Shown here: positions 25,251-36,060 of the stretch, in pieces
How positions within the stretch are numbered: the first letter of the stretch is position 1
Layout: each line of letters starts with the position of its first letter
NCBI GenBank assembly: GCA_032718475.1
Contig: JAUCBJ010003184.1
Coordinates: forward strand, 1 to 64,000
Direction: 5' to 3'
Source: Nemertoderma westbladi
Lineage: Eukaryota; Xenacoelomorpha; Nemertodermatida; Nemertodermatidae
DNA length: 64,000 nt
The notes under the pieces: generated by a model
What the model saw: only the letters and a program-made list of their open reading frames with translations
Told to the model about the DNA's origin: nothing
The model's database searches: none
Made by a program: the position numbers and the translations under genes

Positions 25251-25615
25251 TAAGATAGTTTCACCAATGGCGATTGGGCATAGGCCTCACTCTTTCTTCA
25301 TGCAGAGGTAGGAGAGGACAGCTGAAGCGATTTAGCCAGATGCCTTATTATAGTAGGAAGCTTTAGTCAGTGCAGTGGGAGCGTGTTGGCCTCTTTATGG
25401 GGATTGGACAGAAATCACCTTCTTCACTGCTAGTGCTAAGAAAGCAACCCAGGTATTGCTGGAGGTGAAATGGGCTATGGACAGAAGCAAATGATATTTA
25501 TTCGCTTGATCATATTCTATTCACTCATAACCTACTTTTTGCTTTTTGCTTAAATTGCTCTTTTTGTTGAAGATATTAATTATATAATCAAATAATATAT
25601 AAAAGATTGCCTCAC

Positions 25616-25762
25616 CTTTACAAATTTGGAACAAATCCTTTTCTGAAATGTAGTTGATATCCACTCTCTTTCTATATCTCGGGATGATCTCTCCAAATTC
25701 TCATCCAATCTATTGATATTAAACATTTTCGATCCTAATGTTACGCTTCTTCTTCTAGCCAT
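25616..25762 (-). CDS. TRPM-family cation channel, exon 1 (start codon exon)
   Basis: Forty-nine codons begin at an ATG (25762) with A at -3 and G at +4. An in-frame TAA lies seven codons upstream (25783-25781), supporting this start. The peptide contains REWISTTFQKRICSKFV, which resembles the conserved W-I...F.K..C..F element just before the first CxCG block in TRPM N-termini. The exon ends in AAG followed by the donor GTGAGG. Splicing in phase 0 to the acceptor at 18864 places this element next to CHCGLHLEEH in exon 2 and gives a protein of about 1322 residues. The exon is separated from the rest by a transposon-filled intron and flanked upstream by another LINE copy. Confidence 0.8.
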
Positions 25763-25919
25763 TCTTTTATTATAGAATATTTATGAATTTGAAGTTATAA
25801 AATATTGATAACAATTATGTTAGAATATTGAAAAATATTTTCTATTGAAAAATTATATCTGCTCATCTTATACTCAGACCAATGTAATATAATATATAAA
25901 TATATATGAATAACAATAC

Positions 25920-26347
25920 ATTACATGTAATACTGATCCCTCCACCAATTAGCGCATTATTGAGGGATGGAGGATGGAGTGGGTGTTTGAGAGGCTCCCC
26001 TAAGATGCCAAGCACCATCCCAAAATCTGAAGGCCCTACACAGAGGCCAACCACCGCGCAAACAGGAAGTTTGAGTGGAAAAGGACTATGTGAAGCCACC
26101 TGTGAACACAGGCTAGTTACTAGTTAGGCCTAATACGCGAATGTCCTGCCACCGAGCCCTGATTGACTCATCAAGGATGGTGGATGAGGTTACCTGGCAC
26201 TTTACACCATACCCCATCGGTGGCACTCTCCTCAGACCTTGCAACCGTTTTTTTTGAGGTAGCCTGTGCACAGTGTCACCCACCTCACCCAATACACATG
26301 ACATATCACGGCCAAATTGATGAGGACCCCAAGTTGATGAGGTCCCA
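25920..26347. other. Gene-free flank upstream of TRPM exon 1
   Basis: This stretch is less AT-rich than its surroundings (for example 25960-26310) and may itself be a repeat, but I found no second copy in the window and no domain in its frames. It would contain TRPM promoter sequence if the start at 25762 is correct; no promoter element was identified. Confidence 0.35.
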
Positions 26348-26356
26348 AAGACCTAG

Positions 26357-27884
26357 CTCTAGGATCGGCATGCTGCATTGCAGCTGCATTTTTAAGAATG
26401 CAGCTGCATTGCAGCTGCATTTTTAAGAATGCTGTGCCGGCTTGTCGACAAAATTGCTCCGCAACAACTCCCTATCACCCATGACATTTGCTAGATCATC
26501 CGCATCTTCAAGGCCAGTGTCCTTTAAGATGCATCTCAAGAAAGTCATGGGCTGTCCACCATTCTTATTCACTCCATGAGGCTGCCAAAATACAAGATTA
26601 TGCACTGGCTGGTCCTCACGGCGAAAGCAATGTCCTGCAAAGCGGAGGCGATTTTGTCAAGTGTCAAGCTTGGGGGAACCAATGAGACACCTCCAATGTT
26701 ATATAGTGCCTGGTTGGAGATGTGTGCATTGTACTTGACACAATGAACCCGGCGTAGCATTCTTGTGAATGTGCCATCCAGAGATTTGGTGTCCTCGGCA
26801 GTTAGAGCCCAGCATGGACTCCCATAGATGAGTATTGGAACAACTGCTGCTCTAAATAATCAGACCTTAAGTTTCCGATTAATTCTCGGTGACTTCCAAA
26901 TCCTGGAAAGACTATTCAAGGCTGCCCATGCCTTTCCCTTACGTGTTCGAAGGTCCTCACCTGATTTCCGGATCCATGATCCCAGGTAACAGTAGTCGTC
27001 CACATGCTCAAGCATACCATCCTTTGAGCTTATGCTCATCCGATCAGAGACTTGCTGAGGACTTTCAAAGTTAACTGTCAATATTTAGGACTTTCTGGAG
27101 TTAATAAAAAGACCAACACTAGAAGCAGCCTGTTCTAATGAGCTGAGGAGCCGTTGGGCTCCCTCTAGTGATTCTGAGAGTACTCCTAAGTCATCAGCAA
27201 AGTCTAGATCAGTTAGGTACTTGGCAGCATTTCCTCGACTTCTGGAGCCAGTAGGGGGAGTTATCATCACCCAATCATCATTATGATGATCTAATGACAT
27301 GCGTAGAACATAGTCAACCACAATTATGAACAAGAATGGTGCAAGTGTGTCTCCCTGGAGGACGTCCCATAACACTTCAAATGGTTCTGTGTCACCGTCA
27401 ACAGTAGACACAAATGTTGTCGATCCATCGATCTGATTGCTGTAATAATTTCATCAGGAATCCCATATAATGAAAGTATGCTGAACATACGTGAGCGAGA
27501 GACTGAATCAAAGGCAAAAAGGCAACAAAGATAACAGCCAGATGCCTGTCTTTCTTTTTTGATAACTCTTCAATTATCCTTCTAAGTGCCAAAATGGGCT
27601 CCATGGTCCCACGATCTTTTCGGAACACATTCTGATTTCCACGGAGCAGTCTCTCAATGGGATCCCTGATGCGATTTAATAGAATTTGATTGCATAGCTT
27701 TGGAGCAATCGAGATCAAAGAGATTCCCCGAAAAGAACTATAGAGTGTTAGGTTGCCCTTCTTGGGAACTGGCACCAACTTATTTGTTTTCATTTCTTGT
27801 GGGACTCTTGTTGTTCGGTACATGTCTACTATGATGGGATAGATGAGCTTTAAACACTTGGGTATTTTAAATACCTCAGGGGGA
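26357..27884 (-). mobile_element. LINE copy 2, 5'-truncated, with 9-bp target-site duplication
   Basis: The minus strand reads the second half of the same LINE as copy 1: LVPVPKKGN near 27760, LQGDTLAPF near 27340, LDFADDLGVLS near 27200, and the C-terminal region down to about 26423. Homology to copy 1 starts abruptly in the block encoding PPEVFK and ends at GCATGCCGATCCTAG. The flanking 9-mer AAGACCTAG occurs at 26348-26356 and 27885-27893, a convincing target-site duplication from target-primed integration. The 3' tail holds a short internal duplication of a block built from GCAGCTGCA and TTAAGAATGC (about 26375-26435). Stops and frame changes make it non-functional. It lies upstream of TRPM exon 1, in the same orientation as that gene. 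Confidence 0.88.
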
Positions 27885-27929
27885 AGACCTAGTTCAGCTC
27901 ATATTACCTCTTAATAACCCTGCTTTAGA

Positions 27930-28160
27930 CTTGAAGTTCAAAGGTTGAGTCATCAGAGGCCAGTTGTTATAAGGCTGTCTCATCATGGGGTTACGCCGGA
28001 TTCCTTCCGGGTACATAATGTAAAAGGACAATATGATAATGCTCTCCGTAGCGAAAAATATCAACCGCCCTATTGGGGCTCGAACCCGGTACCTAGGTTT
28101 GAAACTTCGGGTTATCATCAGCCGGATGTGTGTACTGAGCTACCAGGATGGGTGAAGATT
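27930..28160 (-). mobile_element. tRNA-derived SINE
   Basis: On the minus strand a tRNA-like head carries box A (TGGTAGCTCAGT, about 28134-28145) and, about 60 bp on, box B (GGGTTCGAGCCCC, 28075-28087), the split RNA polymerase III promoter of tRNA genes and tRNA SINEs. The rest does not fold as a clean tRNA: the segment between the boxes lacks a clear anticodon arm, and there is no proper acceptor stem. A non-tRNA body follows (about 28060 down to 27930). The 3' boundary is uncertain. Confidence 0.65.
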
Positions 28161-28399
28161 TCTTCGCTATGGAGTGTGATATCTTATTTTAGGCCAACTA
28201 ATCACTCAAAGGAAAGTACAACGTTATTTCCGTGCTCTGCCAGAAATGACAACCATGCCTCAAATAATAACTATTATACATTGTTGTATAATAGCTCCTC
28301 AATCATAATGTCCTATTACATTATATGTTTAATTCACTGTCACTCACCCTACAACAATTCTGCCGGGTACAAGTCATTGTAATAGATAATTGTGTACCA

Positions 28400-30224
28400 G
28401 CCCTGCTTTTTGGAAACTAACTTCAGTCTGATGTATATGATGGCCATCTGATATGCTGTTGTATATTAGATGGTACGTACAAAGGTAGAGGTTCATATCG
28501 CTTGTACAAATCAAAATGGTCGCTTGGAAGACTTGAAATAGGGTCCCTGAGTGGTGGATTTTCTGGTTGCATTTGGTTGCTGATATCCTGAAAAGACCAG
28601 ACCATTATTGTAAGGGTTCCAAAACCATACCTAAGCATGGATGCTCGGTCAAACTTTGTATAACCTTTCCTGCCACGCTTTTAGATATAGAGATGCATGT
28701 ATACTGGATTGTCGGATCCACTGATGTTTCATAGATAATGGTTGTCTCATGGTAGCCTTATTACTATGGATGCCGATGTTAATGTTAATATAAAGTTATA
28801 TACATAACTGTGTATATTTATGTTTGTCATTAATTCTCGCTTTTTGTTTACACATTGCTGGGGCTACAAACCAGTATTATATCCGTATAATCCTGATTTT
28901 TTGAGGTAATATACTTGAAACATGAATTTATTCAAGATTGTGATATATTATGAGAATATACTAGCTAGTAATCGATTGTACTAAAAAACTATTTAAAGCG
29001 CTGCTACGCAAGGTGGAACTGCGATGGAAGTAGCTAAACTTAACCTTCACGTTTTGTGCTGATTTAGGAGAAAATTAGCCTACCGTAACGGATTTTAAAT
29101 TCACTCCATAATGATTTCCTTATGCCATTATTATTATCAAACTGTGTGGATTTTCCCAATAATAAAGTAGTACAAAGCTTTCGTAAGAATGAGAAAATAA
29201 AATCATTAAGGAAAAGAAATTAAGATGCATTACTGTATGCCAAAATAAAGAATTATTTTCAAAAATAATTGTTGCTTTTTACTGTAGCCTGGGAGTGGCG
29301 AACTTATAGCATTAGAGGCGGGCAACAATGGTTAGTAGATAACCTCTCGTTATTAACCAATTAATCGGGTTTTTCCGATATTATTACTTATTAAAAATAA
29401 CTAGATTAACATAGAGTTCTATTGCTGAGTTATTCTTTCCCGGGGAATAATAACTGCTGAGTAATCATTCTGTATCACTGTCAGATCAGTACATGCAGTA
29501 AGCTTACTAGCGTTACTAATTTGTTTAGTTTAATTATAGTAAAATAAACATTCTAGAATATATATTGTTACAATTGCAGTTAAGTATTTAAAAACGTAAA
29601 TGATGCTAAAAATATACCATCACCTGAATCTCCTTTGCAATATTATTTGTTTGGTTCCAGTCAATTTTGGGGCCCTTAAGTTCAGTAGTGCCGATATTTT
29701 TTATGTTAGCTAGTGTATTTTTTACGAGCTAGTATATCTTGAAAAAAAGATAATATTGTTTTTTTAGTGTTTTTTAATATTGGTGAATGTTCTAGAACCT
29801 TAGCAGATATTTTCAATGGTAGCTAGTAGATTACTAGCTAGTATTTTTTGAAAATAAAAAAATGTAACCTGCAGTATTACAATAAATATCATTAATATTT
29901 TTGGTCATATTTTTAGGTCAGCAACAACTGTTTAGACCTGAAATACCAATGTTATCACATATTTTTTACAATAATTTAAAATACTAGCTAGTAAAAAAAC
30001 ATTACAGAGCTACCATAAAGAACATATATACTAATGTTTTAGAAAACAATAACAAAAGACAAAAAAATACAGTATTTTTTAAAGTTCAAATATGGTCACA
30101 CAGGCTACACATACATAAAGTTTAACTTTAGTTAAACTCTATAAAATATATATACTACAGTATATAACTCTATAAAATAAATACTGCAGTATATAATCTA
30201 AGTTGAACTTATACGTTCGTGAGC
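28400..30224. other. Gene-free AT-rich stretch
   Basis: No supported gene. It contains scattered CTAGCTAGT-like blocks and a GTTCTAGAAC palindrome (29789-29798) like those in the MITE family, and a short palindrome GTTATTCTTTCCCGGGGAAT (start near 29430) whose variant recurs near 30840. Confidence 0.4.
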
Positions 30225-30530
30225 AACGCAACGTTCGTAAACGACGTGAGCAAAGCCTTAGCATATAGGGGACCCATTAACGAGTTGTCTGTCGGTAATT
30301 TGCCTCGTTGCGTTCGTTCGTTTTCTACCAAAATTCATATTCTTTCTAATCTTTTGCCGACTACTGTATATACGTACCAAGTTTCGTTTAATTTAATCAA
30401 GGAATGACCGAGTTATTAGCGATCAAAAATTTACGACGATGACAGACGACGACGACAGGCAACTCGTTAATGACACCCATATATATGCTAAGGCTTCACT
30501 TCGTGGCTCGCCCCGCAAGCGAATTCTTTC
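30225..30530. mobile_element. Foldback element of the GGCGAGCCACG family
   Basis: The left arm (about 30253-30297: AAGCCTTAGCATATAGGGG, then CATTAACGAGTTG) is inverted at about 30455-30505 (CAACTCGTTAATG, then ATATATGCTAAGGCTTCACTT). Between and beside the arms are blocks (CGCTAATAACTCGGTCATTC and ACGAAACTTGGTACGTA, minus strand) that recur diverged at 37285-37480 and 50930-51110. It is a palindromic non-autonomous repeat with no coding sequence. Confidence 0.65.
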
Positions 30531-30919
30531 TTGACAAGATGGTGGCGGTGGCGGGATGGACTGGGTGGGGGTTGATATATGGTGGCGGGATGTTTAGATG
30601 TATTAGAGATTCAATTGGATATGGATCAGTTGACACTGATGGATGAAGCTGATAATGAGATTCTACAAGTGATGCCTTAGATGTGGACGATTTTAAAATT
30701 TTGAAGGAGAAGGGGCTAATTGGATGTGTACACCACTTATGTTATCAATACCCTTTATTGCTTATTATGCATGTACTTTAGTTGTCGAACTGGACAGGAA
30801 ATGCGGGACATGAATGTCGGTGATATTCATCACCAATTCAGTTATTTCTCCCCAGGGAATAATAACCGTCTTGAAATAAAATATAATACACATAAAGAAT
30901 TACAAAATTGAAAATATAT

Positions 30920-31170
30920 TATATTTGTACCCCCAAAATATCCAAGCCCCATTTTAATACTTCTGCCCCCAAACTAAAGCCCTTTTAGAAATGTGGGAAA
31001 CCTGGTAAAATTGGTTAATAACTCACTTATTACCAGGTTATTTAGTTATTTTCCTCATTATTTACCCTCGGGCCAGTTATAAACCCTCGGCTTCGCCTCG
31101 GGTCTATAACATGTCCCTCGGGTAAATAACTCGTAAAATAACTAAATAACCTGGTAATAAATTATGTTTT
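30920..31170. mobile_element. Foldback element, copy 2 of the CTTCGCC-core family
   Basis: The conserved flank CCCCCAAA...CCAAGCCCCATTTTAATA...CCCCCAAAC...CCCTTTTAGAAATGT is followed by an outer palindrome (TATTACCAGGTTATTTAGTT at about 31030 and its complement ending near 31165). A nested hairpin CCCTCGGCTTCGCCTCGGGT sits at about 31087 between TATAAA/TATAAC arms. The layout matches the elements at 2626 (inverted) and 33930. Confidence 0.7.
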
Positions 31171-31884
31171 GTCTGGAAGGGGCTTTTTGAGTCGAAACTA
31201 CAAAGATGAAAGTCTGTAATAATATGTTATTCCCCATTACAAACTGTTTAAAATAACAATACAATGGTGGGCTATGTAAAAAAATATCCGAATTCGCCCT
31301 AGGGAAAATAACCAGATATTAATCCTATCCCGCTTTTGGTAGCTTAGTTACAGCCAATCAATTAGAATATAAAAATAAAATATAAAATATTCGCATATTA
31401 ATAGGTTCCATCCTCTAGCTACCATGGTTACAATTCACAACCAATTTGTTTAGAACTTATTGCAGAGTTGTTGTCAGCAGATGATCCCGTAAGACAGCGA
31501 CAGTAATGTACAGAGGCCTTGCATACGTGGATGGTAGTTAGGTATAGTAAATCTGGAACCGATTTTAAAGATTGAGACTGATAATATGAGGAGAGTTCTA
31601 GAAATTCACATTTGTTGCAATTCCTTCAATGATCAAATGTCCCTTTCATATTCAAGCAACTGAAATTTATGGTAGCTATACTTTAGATAAACATAGCTAT
31701 TATTTTCGGCACTACTGGTTCCGTTCTCCTACTTTCCCCTATAAATTTTTTATCGTAGCATTTGTTAATTTTTATATATAAATTCATTTTTTTATACTGT
31801 AGTTCCTTTTGAAAAAATATTATTCTAGAAGGAATACCGTTTTGACTAGAGTTCCTTATAGCACTATATTTTTAAAACATATAT

Positions 31885-32365
31885 CAATGTTACTATGGCA
31901 ACGTTGAAGAGTTGTAGAACAAATGGAACGTATTATATACTATTCTAGAACATAAATAAAATAAAAAATATGACGTTCTGGAACATATCGCTAGTTTTTT
32001 TTTAATTTAAAAATAGCTAGTAAATTAAATATAATTGTATTTTAATGAATTTCTGAATAAATATAAATGAATAATATATACCGGTAGCTAGTTTTTTTAA
32101 AATTATAATAGCTAGTAGATTAAAAAAAATTATTTTTAAATAAATTTCTGAATACATTTAAATGAATAATTGAAAATTACCAAACTAGCAAACATTACTA
32201 AAAAAATGTTTGTATTTTTTTTTAAATTACTAGCTATTTTAAAATTGAAAAATAACTAGCTATATTTCTAGAATGTTATACTTTTAATTTTATTTATGTT
32301 CTAGAATAGTGTATACGATGTATATTGTGTTCTAGAACTCTACTTACAATGTTGCCATGGTAACC
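31885..32365. mobile_element. MITE-like foldback with X-box-like ends and TTCTAGAA motifs
   Basis: The arms are about 120 bp and imperfect. The left begins GTTACTATGGCAACGTTG (31889 onward) and continues through ACTATTCTAGAACATAAATA. The right ends with the complement, including GTTCTAGAAC (32329-32338) and GTTGCCATGGTAAC (32351-32364). The AT-rich interior holds repeats of CTAGCTAGT type. Related fragments lie at 14225-14400 and 55212-55290. There is no coding sequence. Confidence 0.7.
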
Positions 32366-32748
32366 ATGATTTCTGGTATAAAAATGCAGTGCTACACGGA
32401 TACCTTAGTTTTAATATTGTCTGCGTCAAGAGTTAGTCCCCCAATCTACAAAACTGTGATAACAGAAGTCACAGCTCTAGTATGGGATACCTTAATGTGC
32501 ACTTAATTTCTAGGTATACTACATATCTTATTGAATAACACTATCTGAGCACTCGAGAGCAGGAATTAAAAAACGCGGTTCCTTTTCATCAATCAGTCTC
32601 AAATTTAAACATTCACGATTTTTTGCTTCAATGGAAGTTCTACATACAGGCGTGCGACATGATGGTAGGCCAGTAGCGGCGGGTGTGTATATACCACCCA
32701 ACAACGGTCAGAAATGTTATTCAAGAAATATCGATCGTTGGGGAGATA

Positions 32749-32771
32749 GGGGGGGGGGGGGGGGGGGGGGG
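32749..32771. repeat. Poly-G tract (23 bp)
   Basis: An uninterrupted G run is followed by GTAGGGGTGGGTGGGGGGGA-type sequence. It is a length-unstable homopolymer and a potential G-quadruplex; the assembled length may not be accurate. Confidence 0.9.
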
Positions 32772-33002
32772 TAGGGGTGGGTGGGGGGGATGTAATTTGA
32801 CCCATCTAGGCGAATTCATATTTCGTCTCATTGTTAAATAAAAAATTAAGGGAAATGAGCGGGTTGCAATTGCACATTATTTTACCCAAAACAATAAATT
32901 TAAGACAATAGAACAGGTTACAGTTGTATTTTTTAGGAGTAATCAGCTGTTATTTGCGTCGATTTTGCCCTGGAGCGGTATAAAAGTAAATAAAGTAAAA
33001 CT

Positions 33003-33170
33003 TTTATTCGGCCGTTAGGCAAGGGATTACGTGCAAAGTCAGGCGACTTATTTCCACTGCGGGCCCCCTCGAACTATACTCCCCAGAGGAATAGCCAGTA
33101 CTCATTTAGCTATCATTTAAGGATGCAAGTAAAAATGCGCCCTTGTTACACCCGCTCTTTATTCCGTTGA
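33003..33170. repeat. Dispersed repeat, copy B (pair of 25088-25250)
   Basis: It shares GCCGTTAGGC, GGGATTAC, CGACTTATTTCCA, GAACTATACTCCCCA and ATTTAGCTA, in the same order and orientation, with the copy in the TRPM intron. Confidence 0.7.
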
Positions 33171-33929
33171 AAGTCCCCTTATCTGTAGCTGGGAAATAAA
33201 TCTGAGAAAGAGCTATAAAATTTAAGCTGTTACTTACTACAGTATATAAATACATAATTATTAATAAATTTAGTACTCTGTTGCAGAAAGGCCACATATG
33301 ATATGGCAGCATTAAAAATGACTGAAATAATATACATAAAATAAGATTACTGAAACTAGAAAGCCAGCAAGCTGGCTTTAAACGAACCTGCCCCTCAAAC
33401 CAATATTTTATTTAATTACTCTTTTAGACGAATTTGTGCGTTTTTTTTGCCGGACTAACAAATTTTGGCGACGTTCTTTGCGAGATTAGTGATATTTGAA
33501 AAGATTCTGAGGCACAAATATGTTGCTCAAATGACTGAATAGCCCAAATAAAAAAGTTGGTGTCTACTCGTCGAGTTGAAATCGGTGAAATTCGACATTA
33601 AATTTTCAAAACCGCTATTTTTCAGTGATCCCTTGATCGAAACGCCACAAAAATATACAGTCTTGTGTGCAACCAAAATTTATGTAGAGTTTGTTATTAA
33701 ATTTTTTGCGTACCTACGTGAGCTTTTGATATATTGGATGGTTATACACACATACACACATAACCACATCGTGTTTTTGAACGGCTCAACTCTTGACAAA
33801 ACCTACCCTGGCCTATTAATAGGCAGGTTCGTTATAATGTCTACCTTAAGTCATATTCGTTGAATTAAATAGTATCAATGCAGTATAGGAAAAAAATATT
33901 GAGTGATAAAATATATATGCATAGTTATT

Positions 33930-34190
33930 TCCCCCCAAAAATACCACGCCCCATTTTTAATCAACTCCCCCCAAACAAAACCCTTTTAGAAATGTTTGAA
34001 GCCTTAGCAATAAATTACTCGTAGGTGAAGGTAATGGGGAATAACACACTTATTACCCTATTATTGAGTTATTTTCCCGGTTATTTAACCCTTGGGCAGG
34101 AACACCCTCGGGCTTCGCCCTCGGGTTGTTTCCTGCCCGCGGGTTAAATAACCGGGAAAATAACTCAATAATAGGGTAATAAATATAGAT
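33930..34190. mobile_element. Foldback element, copy 3 of the CTTCGCC-core family
   Basis: The conserved flank CCCCCCAAAAATACCACGCC ... CCCTTTTAGAAATGTTT is followed by an outer palindrome (TTATTACCCTATTATTGAGT near 34048 and its complement ending near 34185) and an inner hairpin ACCCTCGGGCTTCGCCCTCG flanked by CAGGAA/TTCCTG. The outer arms differ completely in sequence from copies 1 and 2, but are near-perfect complements within this copy. Confidence 0.75.
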
Positions 34191-34199
34191 ATGTGGAAA

Positions 34200-36060
34200 C
34201 AAAACAACAGTGGGTGTTGTTTAGCATCGAACATAAATACAAACTAATTGATTCAATATGTTAATAAATACTAAAGTACTGTACAGCAAACCTCTGAGCA
34301 TGAAAGTAACAAATTTTTTACCCACCCTCAGCAATAAGCTCGAATTAATGATAAAGTCGTCAGCAAATAAATCATGTATAAATTAATTAATTTGCTTCAG
34401 GTATTATATCCGTATATTCCGTTCTCGAACAGATAATAATTATAGTATATTAATAATAACATTAATAATAATAACTGTGGCATCCAACTTCCATGAATTT
34501 TGAATAATGGTTTAGTTAGACATAAAGACGTGAACACCCCAGACACACAACTTAAAGCATGCAACATATATGCCATATAATGCCACATATATAACATATA
34601 TACCCCAAGCAAAAAGTGTAACATGAGAAGACGTTTCTTGTATATACATCTGGATGAAGGTTTAAGCTAATTGTTTGCTAATTAATTCACTCACTACTGG
34701 CACATTGGGACGAAGGAACATGAGTCTTTCGACTTTCACCATCGCGCATTTTTCATAAAGCGTGTGTCACATAGGTGACCAACAAAAATGGTAAGCTGAC
34801 TTATCCACTGGGACACTTGATGTCCTGGTTCCTCATTAATTGTACGATTCTCACAATTAATATTTTGCAGGTTGGTCAGTTGTTACTTAGTTTCGGCTCT
34901 AGGGCCAGTTAGCACATCCTGGTATGGAGGGTTTCTCTCGCCTAACTATCACTTACAGTCTTCATAGTTACATGACCTACAAATATTGGCTGAAGCTCAT
35001 CTGCCCGACCATGCCCTGTGAACATTACAGTGATACGTTGTATACCAGATTACTGTCATAGTGGTAGAATGTAACTCATTTATGAGTGGCAGAAACCTGG
35101 AATATACCTGACCCATCTGTATCATACGAATGTTTGATATTCGTAGTTATTTCCGTCTCAGTGAAACATTAATTCATACAGACGAAAGAAAATTTTATGA
35201 TTAAGTTATTTTAACTATAATGATTAAATTAACTATATAAAATAAATAATGTGATATGATTAGTGGGAAAGATCAGAAAAAGAGCTAGAATCCGCGGAAC
35301 AAAAATAAATTCTGATTATTGTTTTTTGGACTATTAATAACGAGGTTGGGGTGACGAGCCTCCGACCACATGGCTAATATTACTTACAGTTGCAGCAGAT
35401 GGTTTACTAATTAGAGGGTAGAAAGCTATCATAGTGTAATGTAAAAAAAACATAATTGACGACTTCTTACACTTTCAACTTTAAACAAGAATACAGACTA
35501 GCGCGTAAACCCTATAAGTTCCGGGCTATAAAATGTTGTACAAATACCGGGGGGGGGGTCATATTTACCCCCCCCCCCCCCCCCTAAAATCTACAAATTG
35601 TAACGAAAATGTCTGATTTTTTTGTTTGTAAGTAGATTGTACTAGTCTAAATCCGACCGAAAAAAAGTTTTCGAAAAAATGTACTGGGGGTGGTTATTTT
35701 GCTGCACCAAAATTTCAAGTAGTGTACGGCAATTTTCATAAAATTTTAAAGTTACACTTTTTCGCTAATCTTTTTTAAATACAGGTTTTTTGGGGCGCTG
35801 AATCAATTGGACATTATTTAAAAAGGATCTGAATACTAAAAATGACAGTTTTAGTCCTCTACGTAGGCAAAAAAATGAAAAAAAAACAAGTAACCAGCAC
35901 TTTTCGGTTGGAACAAAAACATGTTAATTGTATTATAACTTTTAAATATTAATTGTACTATAAATTCACATTTTCATGTATTCTGGAACGCTACAGTTCC
36001 TACAGCTACACAACGCTGATTCTAATGGAATACATTTCTAAGTTGTCAAATCATTGTACT
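34200..36060. other. Gene-free stretch with a G10/C17 hairpin
   Basis: No supported gene. At 35549-35584 a run of ten G is followed by a 9-base spacer and seventeen C, which would form a short GC hairpin. The remainder is AT-rich. Confidence 0.5.

Larger units (their letters stand above)
18864..25615 (-). other. TRPM intron 1 (about 6.75 kb)
   Basis: On the minus strand the donor is AAG|GTGAGG (GT at 25615-25614) and the acceptor is TTTTCAG|ATATCA (AG at 18865-18864). Both junctions fall in phase 0, and joining them aligns two conserved blocks of the TRPM N-terminus. The intron contains an imperfect tandem repeat (19465-19710), a hairpin (20246-20307), an antisense LINE (about 20800-24316) and a dispersed repeat (25088-25250). 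The boundaries are inferred from sequence only. Confidence 0.8.

Noticed and set aside
28069-28150. A genuine tRNA gene
   Set aside because: A and B boxes are present but no proper acceptor stem or anticodon arm forms, and a SINE-like body follows.
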